Assembly (NCBI GenBank): GCA_036365515.1
Contig: CM070877.1
Location: forward strand, 7,697,001-7,761,000
Direction of reading: 5' to 3'
DNA from: Torymus aiolomorphi
Taxonomy: Eukaryota > Arthropoda > Insecta > Hymenoptera > Torymidae
DNA length: 64,000 bases
The notes below the pieces were generated by a model. The model ran no database searches, was not told the origin of the DNA, and saw only the letters and a program-made list of their open reading frames with translations. A program made the position numbers and the translations under genes. This document shows positions 37,480 through 48,230 of the stretch, piece by piece. Numbering within the stretch: the stretch's first letter is position 1; every line of letters starts with the position of its first letter.

Positions 37480-40400
37480 GTAAGTGATGCAGATATACTA
37501 TATCTATATAACGATATGATTATTATATATGTGAAGGGAAAGCGCGTGGGGAGTTTAGCTGTGCGTAATCGAGTTATGCATGGTGTCGTATCGATCACAT
37601 AATATATTCACACACACGCGTGCGCGCTCCATATAGGCGCAGACAGCCGGAGCGCGAAGGTATTTTCGAGTGTGTATGTGTGAGAGAGAGAGAGAGAGAC
37701 TTGAACCTCGGCCAACAGAGATTCCTCTGTGTTCCTCCATGCTCAAGCGCGAAAGGGTTCGATTAGCCCGCTCGCGCGTCTGTGTGTGTGTGGGGGTGGA
37801 AAAAGGGCGAGCGTGCGCCGCGCGTGGCTGCGCCGCCCCCGGGACCGCGGCGGCGGGGGTGACGTCAGCGTGTGACCGTCGCGAGACGGGTAAAGGAGGA
37901 GAGACGCGAAGGTTAAGGTCGGTTTACCATTGCGAGAGGGTTTTTTTTTGGAGGTGGGTGGGTTTGGGAGTAGGTTGGTATGGTCTCTGGTAGGTATAGT
38001 TCGGGTAGAGGATGGTGCTAGGTTGAAGGTTCTTGGCAGAAGAGGAGTTGTTGTTGTTGCGCTGGAAGATAAAAAAAATGATGGTAATAATTTTAGGATT
38101 TGGTGGAAGTGTTTTAGGGGTAGTTTGGAACTGAAGTATATTACCCTACTTTCGGATAATGTGTCGTACTTTATTCGAGTCGCGATATCCATCTACAAGA
38201 TTACGTGATATTGTAATTGATTTCTTGACCGCCGTGCCCTCGCATTGCTGGAATTATATTCTTCGACTATGTACGGTATGTCGCCCTACAATTTTAAGTT
38301 TTGCCGGTGTAAATGTGTAATCTTGATACGAAACACGAGTTTGTTGGATTAAATCGTGTAGCTGAGTTATTTATTTATTATGAGAACATTTCATTTCTAA
38401 AATTGAAGTAGGTATATATCAAAACAGAATAGAATGTGTTGGAAGTAGATGTAGGTCGGGTTTAGTCAGGCGTAGATTTTTTTTATCGACTCTTGTATCA
38501 TCCTCTTAGTCAACAAGAAGGTTGTTACATTTACCTCGAAATTGAGCGTATTTTCGTCTTGTAAATGATGGCTTTAACTGAAAGCAAGCTTTTGTTTTTT
38601 CGGTCGTTATAGTCTTCTTTCAGCGTAAAAGTCGTTTAAATAACTTCAGAGAGAACAAAGTAAAAAAAAGCTCAAAATTTCCCTTTCTCCTTTATATCAC
38701 AGTTGAAGGTCGCAATTTTAATTGTAAATATACAAGTATTCCACTTAAACCATAACTATGCACTTGACAACTGCTACAAAAAAAATTTCTAACTGTTTTT
38801 CTTACTAAAACTTTTTTTCACCTCTATGCCTCCAAAAAGAACGAGAACACCAATTACATCAAAAACACACAGGCTGACACCGCACCCCGTTTTTTTTTCC
38901 TCTTTCCTTCTTTTTTCTCCCTCTTTTAATGCAAGTCACACTGATTCGCGGATTCCACCAGTATCGAATCACCACCCGCGTGTATCGAGTATCCGCGCTA
39001 CACGGGACTAATTGACACCCGCGCTCTATCAATTTGGGGATCTGCAGATTAGAAACAAATCGAATCGGCGCATCAATCTCATCCACTTGGAGAAATTAAA
39101 ATAACGACGATGTGTTATAGTGCCGGAAATGGGCTATTTATTTTCTTCGCGGGGGCTTTCGAAAGAAAGGATAGCTCTCGCGCGCCGCCGCCGGCTTACC
39201 GCCATTAGACGTCACGCGACGCGCCGATGCTTCGAGTTTAAAAATATATTCGCTCTCGTGAATTGGTTTTTTTCGTTTTTTCCACTCGGGAAGTAGTCGT
39301 AACGCTTTTTTGTTGCCTTCGGTCGCTGGTACGAAGTTTATGGGTTTTTATAATAGATATGTAATAGCATTGGTTTTGAAAATTCGTTGATTGTGGTGAT
39401 TACTTTAGTTGTTTGGTGTTACGGAAAAAGAGTTATAGTGATTGAAAACATTGGTTAAAGTTGATATTGATAATAATAATAATAATAATGAGAGAATTGA
39501 AATGTATAAATACGAAAGTAATAATCACTTTTTACGGACTTGAATTTATTCAAAACTGAGGATCGTTTTATTAAAGTATTTGGATTAGAAATTGTATTTC
39601 CATCTCAGAATAAGAATGTTTTTATATCAAGTAGATGAAGCAGCGAAACCTAGTAATTTAGTAATCATGCGTGCCTGAAATAATAAAATATCACAACAAT
39701 CTCATCAAAGGTATACTTATCTCGCGTGAATACGCGAAAACGTTTTCATAAAGATATACCGCTGAGTGCATAAGACGCGAATGGAAGGCCAGTTTATATA
39801 GACAAAGACAGATAAGTACAGTTGATAGTGAAAAAATAATTTTTATAAAATTTGGTACATCGGCGAACATATTCATGCTTCAAAAATTTACAAAGATTAT
39901 TTATATTTCATAAATCTAGAGTTTGTTATTAGCAATTATAATGTAATAATTATCGAACAATTATAATCCCAGTAAATAATTTTATTTGTGGATATAGCTA
40001 ACGCTTGTTTGTCTACTATAATATGATATGCCAAGGTATAAAAATTAGATAAATATAGAGTTGTTTTCATAGTTGGTACTGGATAACGAAAGATGAATTT
40101 CAAATAAATAAATATTCTCAATGTTTATATTTATTGATATATTATAGATATACAGCCCACATAATTATGTGTTTTATAAATAACTTTGGCGAAATATAGT
40201 CATAGTCATTAAATAAGTTAATAAACGTGTCACGCGACATTCGCAATAGTTTAAATAAGATTTTGAATAACAAGTACCATAAAAACTATTCGTAGAGTCA
40301 TTTGATCACCTATCAATTAATTTTGTTTACCAATCTGTTTTAGTAAACCAAACTACTAACAATTTCGCTTAAAAAGAAAATTGTAATCACGATCACCCGG

Positions 40401-41240
40401 CAATTATTCAAATTACTATCATATTATATATGCGTACGAAACCTATACGTTTTTACGACTTTCATCCTCTTCAGCGTCATGCAGCGAGTGGCGCTCGCGT
40501 GTTTAATTAAGACGCGTAGAGGATCCATCTTAATTTTCGCTTATATGTCCCCTCCACCTCGTACGAACTTGGAAAACAACTCTTATGTTAACTTAAAGTG
40601 CTCTCAAGTGTAATTCCCCTTGTCAACTTTGGTAATCTAATGCTTACTTTCACTACATATTAAATGAAGTTCAAATTCAATCTGAAAATGCGCGCGCGTC
40701 CTTGTGATTCCCCGGGCTATTAATTATGCCGTAAACTTCCACTTCAACAATTTAAGTCTCCGCCGAGCCTTGCTATGTGTGCAGTAAGTACCCGAGAAGT
40801 GAAAAAAACACGGTGGAAGTGTAAGGTTAACATTTCAATGATGCGGGTACACGTGGTTAGAGAGTTGAGAATAATGTTAAATTTAGAATTTGCTTCGATA
40901 TTAATGGCTGCGGAGTACGATGGAGAGCCAGTGGTTTTCATTCGATTAAGGATTTATACAGCTGTCCGAGGAGATATCGACAGGCTCGCTCACTTGCCTA
41001 ATTGCTCTAATGGATTTGATTAAATTCCAATTCAATCAAGATGAAAAAAAAAATCACTTACTCGACGGGTGAGGATCGGACGACTTTAATCGGAACATGT
41101 ATAGCGCACTTATACACTGTGCTATGTTGATTTGTGTAGGCTTGCGTTCCTGAAAGTGCATTCATTCTATTTATTATAGTTCAAGTAGTAACACACTATT
41201 TACCACTGCGTTGATAAAATGAGACGGTCGTTCCCACATA
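37480..41240. other. Noncoding, possibly first intron of a rightward gene
   Basis: Begins at the candidate donor. Contains a short GA tract (37682-37699), CpG-dense 37750-37900 and 39170-39240, and an (AAT)n run near 39470-39488. No coding exon supported. Confidence 0.35.
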
Positions 41241-41524
41241 AAAAAATTTTATAAAAATTTTGTAAAAGTTATATAAAATTTTTATAAAGAAATGGTTCTA
41301 TATAAATAATATATAAACTTTACAGAAACCTTATATAGAGTTGATGGGAAGAGGAGGATAATTTTTGTTCTAATTAAGGTAATTCTTTTTTTTAATTACC
41401 TTAATTGCAACAAAAACTACCTTCCTCTTGCCAACTCTATGTGGTTTCTATAAAGTTTATATATTATTTATATAAAACCATTTCCTTATAAAAATTTTAT
41501 ATGACTTTTACAAAATTTTTTATT
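41241..41524. repeat. Foldback element, about 138-bp arms
   Basis: Reverse-complementary halves centred near 41383 (AATTACCTTAATT). Matched blocks include AAAATTTTGTAAAAGT, AAATGGTT(C/T)TATATAAAT, TATATAAACTTTA and AGAGTTG(A/G)(T/C). Slight mismatch between arms. AT-rich MITE with no coding content. Confidence 0.75.
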
Positions 41525-41543
41525 TTAAATTCTGATATTAACA

Positions 41544-42472
41544 CACGTAGAGAAAAGTTCATTGGAAGCAAATGGAATCGTTATGATAGAAGGAAAATCC
41601 TTCTATGGCAACCTATTCTTGTATGAAGAGGATTCCTCTTCAAGGAAATAGAAGGTCTAGTTGACCGATAGGAAAATCCTTTCTAACCAAAATCGTTTTG
41701 TGTGAAGAAGAAACCTCTTGCCTCCCGAGAAAAAAATTCAAACGTATTTCCCATTGAAATAAAAAAAAAAAATTTTACTTATATTAATTTTAATTAATTT
41801 AACTTTTATGTTATTATTTATGTTTCTTATGTATTTTATTTTATTATTTATATTTTTTATATTTTTTATTTTAATAATTAATTAATATTGGTTAATTTTG
41901 TGAAAAAAAAAAACCGAAGAAAAAATGTTTTCGAGGATAGTTCTGGAAGTGCAGTGACTGGGAATCGAACCCTCGACCTTTGAATTGGAAAGCCGAGGCT
42001 TTATATATTTCAGAAGAATCAACTGATTTTTAAAAATTCAAATCTCGACAGTTACTTAACTTGAAGAGATACTTCTTCTTTTATTCATTAAATATTGTAT
42101 TCATACTTTCCATAAGTATAACTAATATTTAATTATATTGTAATTAATTATATGATTAATTATTTGTAGGGATTACTCTCATTTCTTCTTGTGACAAAAG
42201 GAAAATCATTTTGTAGTAAAAACTTTATGCACATGGTCCATTCTCAAGAGAAAAATCCTCATTTAGCAAGAGGACATCATTTTGTCTAAAAAGGATCCTA
42301 TTTGTGACATTAAAAAATAAGATTTTGACACAAGAAAAGTATAATCTTGAAACAAAAAATTAATTTTTTTCCTCAAGAATAATACGCTAGATTTAAAACG
42401 ATAATCGTTTTACTACAACAGGATTGAGAAAAGGATTTTCCTCTTACCACTAACAGATCATGTCTCTGCGTG
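41544..42472. mobile_element. Possible 0.93-kb composite element with internal palindromes
   Basis: CACGTAGAGA at 41544-41553 is mirrored as TCTCTGCGTG at 42463-42472 (one mismatch). The interior is unlike neighbouring DNA: repeated AAGGAAAATCC and AGGATTTTCC words, perfect palindromes at 41586-41606 and 41625-41641, an A/T-rich core near 41760-41910 and a tRNA-like segment on the minus strand. The termini are short, so the boundaries are tentative. Confidence 0.4.
41950..42000 (-). repeat. tRNA-like fragment (B-box), probable SINE or pseudo-tRNA
   Basis: Read on the minus strand it contains GAGGGTTCGATTCCC, matching the T-arm/B-box consensus GGTTCGANTCC, with an upstream CTTTCCAATTCAAAG that can form a 4-bp, 7-nt-loop hairpin at anticodon-arm position. 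The T stem is mismatched beyond 3 bp and no acceptor stem or U33 is evident, so it is not a functional tRNA gene. Confidence 0.4.
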
Positions 42473-42959
42473 CAGGTAGAATATTCCAAGATTTTTGTTC
42501 TATTATGCATAGTTGTATTACTTTTTTGTAGAATTTTTTTAAACTATTTTTTTTTAATATTAGAAACCGTTTCAAAAATCCTACAAAGAACTAGCTTTTT
42601 CTTGAATTACAAGAACTTGAATAAACCATTATTCTAAATCCACCGCCTGAGTCAACTCATGTTATATATACATGCACTTTCATTTATTAAAAATGGCCTG
42701 AATTTTAACTCCCCTTTCGTTAACCATTCAAACCTATCAATAAAGTAGCGCAGCTCGACCCCACGAATTAATAAAAATACATATTAATACCGAAAACACA
42801 AATCCAACCTTACACACCCCGCAGCCAATCCATCATTGTAAACCGACCCTTACCACCCCTTGATCGCACGCGCCGCGACTCACCCAGATCTCTACCCCGC
42901 GCCCGTCGTCCCCTGACCGTCACACTTTCCCTCTCCCATCCCTCTCCCCCCTCCCTCCC
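42473..42959. other. Noncoding stretch
   Basis: AT-rich to about 42800, then C-rich sequence leading into the CpG block. The minus-strand Arg-rich frames at 42810-43208 are shadows of CpG- and TCG-repeat DNA. Confidence 0.4.
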
Positions 42960-43480
42960 CCTATATCCTCGTTCACTCCGTGCTCTCTGAGCTCCTGGCA
43001 GCCCTCCACGTCGTCGTCGTCGTCGGCAGAGTCCACTTTCCTCCCGGCGCGTACGCGTCGTCGTCGTCGTGTGTATACACCGCTCGGTCGCGCGAGTGCA
43101 TGTGCCCGCCGCTGATCGATCGATGCTCTCTCTCTCTCTCTCTCTCTTATACTCACCCCTGGCGAGAGCGAGGAGAACGAACCTTCCCCACCCGCGTGCG
43201 TGTGCCACCCGCCCGCCGCCGCCGCTGCACTACTCGTGCGCGCAGTGTGCCTGTGGATACGGACGCGCGGACACGCTGATGGCTTAGTCGTCGCTCGCTG
43301 TATTATATATCCTGTTAGTTAGTTTTCCGTCACTTGAAAGCTCACTCGCCCGCGCGCATGTGTGTCTCTCTCTCTCTCTATGTGTGTATTACAATATAAT
43401 TATATATATACATGTACTGTGCGCGATGCCTGCTCTGCTCGATGCTGACTGCCTGTAGGTGTGATGATATATCCCCTTAC
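42960..43480. promoter_or_regulatory. CpG-dense candidate promoter or leader exon
   Basis: Dense CpG with (TCG)n runs at about 43009-43024 and 43057-43069, a CT tract at 43127-43146, a TATTATATAT near 43301 and a donor-like TAG|GTGTGA near 43459. It resembles the block at 37037-37479 and might be an alternative first exon of the same gene. The open frames across it are low-complexity and not credible. Confidence 0.3.
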
Positions 43481-43556
43481 GCGTAGAAAGTGATTATTTT
43501 TAGAGGAAAGAAAGAGATATAGAGAGAAAAAAAAAGAGAGGGAACGGTGGTATAGT

Positions 43557-43578
43557 GATGATGATGATGATGATGATG
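43557..43578. repeat. (GAT)n trinucleotide repeat
   Basis: Seven tandem GAT units in noncoding DNA just after an A/G-rich stretch. No coding frame supports an Asp or Met repeat protein. Confidence 0.9.
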
Positions 43579-44811
43579 TTTGGCACGGCTAGATATGGTA
43601 ATTATTATATATACATGTAGTCTGTAGTCTGGGGGTAGGTTTTAAGTGTAGTGTATAATATAGTGGGAGAATGGTGAGAGAGAGAGTGAGAGAGAGAGTT
43701 GAACCAGACGCGCGATGGTCTAGTTTTCGGCGTTGAGCCGTTTTGGCCTAGTTGTCTCGACCCCTACCCCCTCCCTCCATTCAAGGATATGTTGATTATT
43801 ATAGCAAGTGTTTGATAGTGTAGAGCAGTATATGCAAGTAATTATCGAAAGTATGTAACTTAGAAGTAAAGAATATGTGATAGTGTTTATGATTCGTTTT
43901 CTATAGAATTTCCTATAGATTTAATTAGTATGTAATATAACAATTTATAGATTGAAAAACAGTTGTATCAATATAATGATACGCTGATTTTTTTTAAAAG
44001 TTACAGTATTTTAGCCATAATTTTGGTTTCCTTAAAACTGTACCGTAGCACTAGCCAAGAGGGTAAAGGACATCATCTTAGTGAAAAAGTGTATTTTTTG
44101 GCCTAGATGACCTAAAAGTTCAGTTAGCTCACAATAATAGTATACCCATGGATAATACAACTCCCTCCAAAAGCTTATCAAGAAATACTACGAAAGCTCA
44201 ACCCAATCGTCAGAGAAAAATACTTGCAACCTTTTCTCTCTCTCTCGCGCGCTCGCGCTCCCTACAAATTTGATGAGCGAACGCGCGGCTGGCTATTATC
44301 GACGACCCTTACACCGAGGGCGCCGTTCGTGGGTATATCTATATCTTTGTCAATACCGCTTCACTCCCATGGCGGTCTATTTTCGCGTCGGCGCGAACAC
44401 AAAGCTCTCGTTACAGCCGCCGACGATTCGCGAAACGAAGAGAAAAAAAAAAGAAAAACAGTTGATACAGGCGGACAAAATGCAGATTCTTTTTGTCAAT
44501 ATTTTACAAGGCATTAGGACGTTTTAAAATTTAACGTTGTCCACTCGCGGAGGTACGGCCGTGCGGTGAATGTAGAGGGTACGTGAGTGGATGAAGTAAT
44601 GGGGGCAGGGGAAGGTTTTAATTTAAATTTTAGGTAAGTGGATGGTCCGAGGATGGCGGAAGAGTGGTACGAATTTGATGAAAGTTGTTTTCAATTGTTT
44701 CATTAATTCTCACATCTTATATAGTGAAGAATGATGTCAGCAAAATGTAACTAATTCATCATTTTTCGTTTCGTACTACAGGTAAACAGATTAATATATC
44801 GAAAACGCCAC
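43579..44811. other. Noncoding stretch
   Basis: AT-rich with a CpG-containing patch at about 44240-44430. Overlapping frames in that patch have no domain content. Confidence 0.4.
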
Positions 44812-45330
44812 CCTGGTAGAAACATTAACCAATAGTTTACAATCGGTTGGCGAAATCGGAACAGGTTCGCCAACGGTTTAACCAACTCTTGCTTTAAAAT
44901 GCTACTAATTTCGTCACAAAATGATGGTTCGCTTATAGCCAACAGTTCAACCAATCGTTGGTTTAAAAATTCTATAAATTTATGTACTGAGTTAATAAGC
45001 CGTTGGCGTACAGATCCTTAATTTTCAAAATTACTAAAATAATAAATTATTCATTTGGTATACAATAAAAATAATCAAATTAATAATAATGCTATACCGA
45101 CATTGTGAAAAAAAATATTTTTATGGTAAATGAATGTTTTATACATATTAAGAGTTTAGACATTTTGAGGTTAAATATATTTTTGTAAATTTTCTTATAT
45201 TATAAATGACGCTTCTTTTGTTTTTGAAATCTTATATTTGCTCTTTTTCCGAACCGTTGGTTAACCGTTGGCTTACACTTGTTGTAACCGTTGGTTAAAA
45301 AAATTATCGTACAGTAGCTTTGCCAGCCAT
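44812..45330. mobile_element. CCTGGTAGAAA element, copy 1 (right end diverged)
   Basis: Starts CCTGGTAGAAACATTAACCA, like the complete copy at 52320-52576. The interior contains many variants of CCAACGGTT in both orientations (for example CCAATCGTTGG, GCCGTTGGC, AACCGTTGGTTAACCGTTGG). The right terminus TTTCTACCAGG is not intact, so the end is approximate. No ORF of note. Confidence 0.5.
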
Positions 45331-46609
45331 GTTTTAGTTATAATTAGTACAGCTTCAAAAATATATTAATACACTGTGAATGCGTAGAAGTACGTAAAAT
45401 ATATTTTATAAAGTGCTCAGTACGTGCGCCGTACCAAATCCTGAATTCCACGCTTATTACGTACCCTCTCGACGAAATATTTATTTCACAATAAAAACAT
45501 CCGATGCGCACGTAAATTTACAGCGCCCGAACGCCAAACATTTTTCGCGTCCGTATAATACCGTTTTACATATATCGGAAAAACCCTAAAGCGGCATTAG
45601 CACAGCGCACGCGCGGCTGCATATTTTTTGCTCGAAATGCAAAGCTCTCGTGCTCGCGCTTTTTCTATAATCCGGATCAGTCGTTAAAATATTGAATAAA
45701 AAAAAAGAAGAAGGAAAGAGCGCCAATAAATTCCGGCGAGTAATGCAAATCTCGGGTACACCTGTATACTTACACGGGAGGGAAAATGTGGGTTGAGTCG
45801 ACGGTGAAAAACTGTACTTTCGGGGCAAATATTTAAGGAGGCGCGTAATTAATGAGTGTTGGAAAATTCTCCAGTGCCCATCGAACGCAGCTACGGAGAT
45901 TTTTAATTCAATTTTTCATCATCGGGCTACACGCCGGCTGCATATTGAATTTATCCGTAACTTCTCGGAGGCCGCGCGACGCGGGGATGCAGTAACTTTT
46001 AATTACTTTTCGAAAGATTGTGCTCGTTACAACGAGTGTTCGGAGTAATTGGGTTTCCTCGACGCGACGCAGTGAAATTTATTTTACAACGGAATCGCGT
46101 CACCCCGAAGTGGATTAGCTTTCTTTTGAACTTCGTAACGCCGCACGCGACGGTATAAAATCCGCTGAATCTTTTATTTACAAGGTATTAAGTTACACGG
46201 TGCGATGAAACTATTATCGAAGACAGCGGTTAGCGATATAGCTGCCGTCATTTCGCGCGGGTGATAAATCAATATTTTTTTTATGGGGGGAAAAGCGAAG
46301 CAGTAGCCTACACCGAACGGTTAGCGCATGAATGAGTAATCGCAGAAGTTTATACACTTCTCGATACAAAATGGAACATATATAGAGTGACGAACTTTTT
46401 TCTCCCACTCCTTAGACACAGTTCTACCTATTATTCAAATTAATTTTGCACCACCGCTCGCGTTATTGTTATTTACAGATTGAGCGTTGAAGACACGCCA
46501 GCCGTATGAATTATTTAACCGCGGCAACCACTGCGCGTAAAAAACTTTCGCTTCATTTTACAGCGCGGCCCGCGCGCCATTTAAAGTCGGTCAAAGTTGC
46601 GCGCGCAAA

Positions 46610-46622
46610 AGTTCATTGACTC
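46610..46622 (+). promoter_or_regulatory. Ecdysone-response-like inverted motif
   Basis: AGTTCATTGACTC matches the consensus RGKTCANTGAMCY at all but one position. A GGTCAAAG half-site lies about 20 bp upstream. Single motif, so chance occurrence in 64 kb is realistic. Confidence 0.2.
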
Positions 46623-46820
46623 GCTCTTTTTTCCTCCCTCAGCGCCGTGAACGCGTTAAATTTTTGCATATTTCATCGGCGGGCTCGAACTTGCAATTTC
46701 GCCGCGCGCGGCGTATTGATCTGCCAGGAGGGCGAGAGAGTGAGTGAGAGAGGGAAGCGAACGTTTGTGACCCAATTGACAAACATATTTTTCGATTCAT
46801 TCAAGATAGTGTGGGGTATA

Positions 46821-46846
46821 GGTGTGTGTGTGTGTGTGTGTGTGTG
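46821..46846. repeat. (GT)n microsatellite
   Basis: Thirteen GT dinucleotides in a row followed by GGTGTGG. Noncoding context. Confidence 0.9.
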
Positions 46847-46982
46847 GGTGTGGATCGATTCGTGAGGATGCAGGTCCTTTGAAATATTTAGACCCGCGAG
46901 AGTTCTTGCGAGATGCAGGCTGGGGATGTCTGTGTATATATGCACGTGTGCTATTTTGAGGGAGGTGGACTTGGATGTCGCT

Positions 46983-47379
46983 GGGGATCTTATTTGGGAA
47001 AAGGGAGTTTGGGGAATTGTAGGGTTGAATATGGGCAGGACTTTGAAGTTAAGTTTGAGGATTATTTTTAAATTATTCTCTTTTAATTAATTAATCAACC
47101 GTTTTGGTACCATGAAAATAACTTTTAATTTTATAAGTGATTATACTTGTTTAAATGAACTTTTTTATATTCAAATGTTTCTAAATATATGTATTTTGGG
47201 GATCTTATTTGGGAAAAGGGAGTTTGGGGAATTGTTTGTAGTTTTGAAAATGGGCAGGACTTTGAAGTTAAGGATTATTTTTAAATTATTCTCTTTTAAT
47301 TAATTAATCAACGGTTTTGGTACCATGAAAATAACTTTTAATTTTATAAGCGATTATACTTGTTTGAATGAACTTTTTA
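46983..47379 (+). repeat. Two-unit tandem duplication, 215-bp offset
   Basis: The block starting GGGGATCTTATTTGGGAAAA at 46983 is repeated at 47198. Both units continue through AGGGAGTTTGGGGAATTGT, GGGCAGGACTTTGAAGTTAA, TTAATTAATTAATCAAC and TTTTGGTACCATGAAAATAA with only small indels and a few substitutions. It is a direct, recent local duplication of noncoding DNA, not a transposon terminus. Confidence 0.85.
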
Positions 47380-48060
47380 TGAAAGATTGATGAAAGAAAA
47401 TTTTGTTTAAATCAGTATGAACACGAAAACTTCTATTAATGTATATGTTCAATATGAAATTTAAAATTAATTCACATAATATCAATATCACACCTTCACA
47501 CAAACAATTCATTATTAGCTGTTTTATCATACTTCAACCCTTTAGGTATATCGTTTGTCATAAAAAGCAAAAGATCGAATTCATCATTTACTCCGATAAA
47601 CCCACGTATTAAATGTTACTGCGTGACTGTCACTAATAAATTTTCAGCATTATTAATGAAAAACTGATTGTCAAACAGTCGGCTCACATAAATTTATATA
47701 TAAACACACACTCACATACGGTCGAATAAATAGCGAATAAATGTATTTTATTATCCTTTCGATTTTAATGGAAACGTAATCTTTGCTCGAGCCCGGATTG
47801 GCTTCGGCAGTTGACCGTGAATTATAGATGTGGTGGAGTTTGTTAAAGGAAAAAAAACTCAAAAATTCCATTAATACAAAGCTCGGGATCGAAGCAAAAT
47901 CTGTATTTGTGACGTTTCATCTATTTCCGTTGCTTTCAGATCGATTTGACATTACTTAAAATGCAATACCCAATTACAACTCTATGTACGCGTTACTTCC
48001 ACTCTCCTCGAAATAATAATTTCAAACGTCAGTATGAATGACGACAGCAAAAACAATAAG
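47380..48060. other. Noncoding AT-rich stretch
   Basis: No feature recognised. Confidence 0.4.
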
Positions 48061-48230
48061 GTGTTTGAAATTTCGAACGTTCATAGTGAACGAAAGATTT
48101 TTGCCATTTTGTATTTCTTCACTTCTCACTCTTGCAGTCACCAGTAAACCACACTCCGGGGAATTCTAACCAGAATTAGAAACTTTAAGTTAATATTTCG
48201 TTCATTATGAACGTTCGGAATTTCAAACAC
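48061..48230. mobile_element. Non-autonomous TIR element, copy 2 of family G
   Basis: Begins GTGTTTGAAATTTCGAACGT and ends with its reverse complement; the 35-bp termini differ at about two positions. Shares the internal block with copy 1 at 3976-4197 but is about 50 bp shorter inside. The termini include the subterminal palindrome CGTTCATAATGAACG. No ORF. Confidence 0.75.

Larger units (their letters stand above)
45331..46982. other. Noncoding, CpG-rich mosaic
   Basis: CpG-containing unique sequence, especially 45580-46330 and 46480-46720. No coding exon. A possible hormone-response motif at 46610 and a GT microsatellite at 46821 are listed separately. Confidence 0.4.

Noticed and set aside
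41950..42000. A functional tRNA gene on the minus strand
   Set aside because: Only the B-box part is good; T stem is mismatched, U33 and an acceptor stem are missing.
42810..43287. Arg-rich and Ser-rich frames across the CpG block
   Set aside because: Composition follows TCG and CT repeats; more likely leader DNA.
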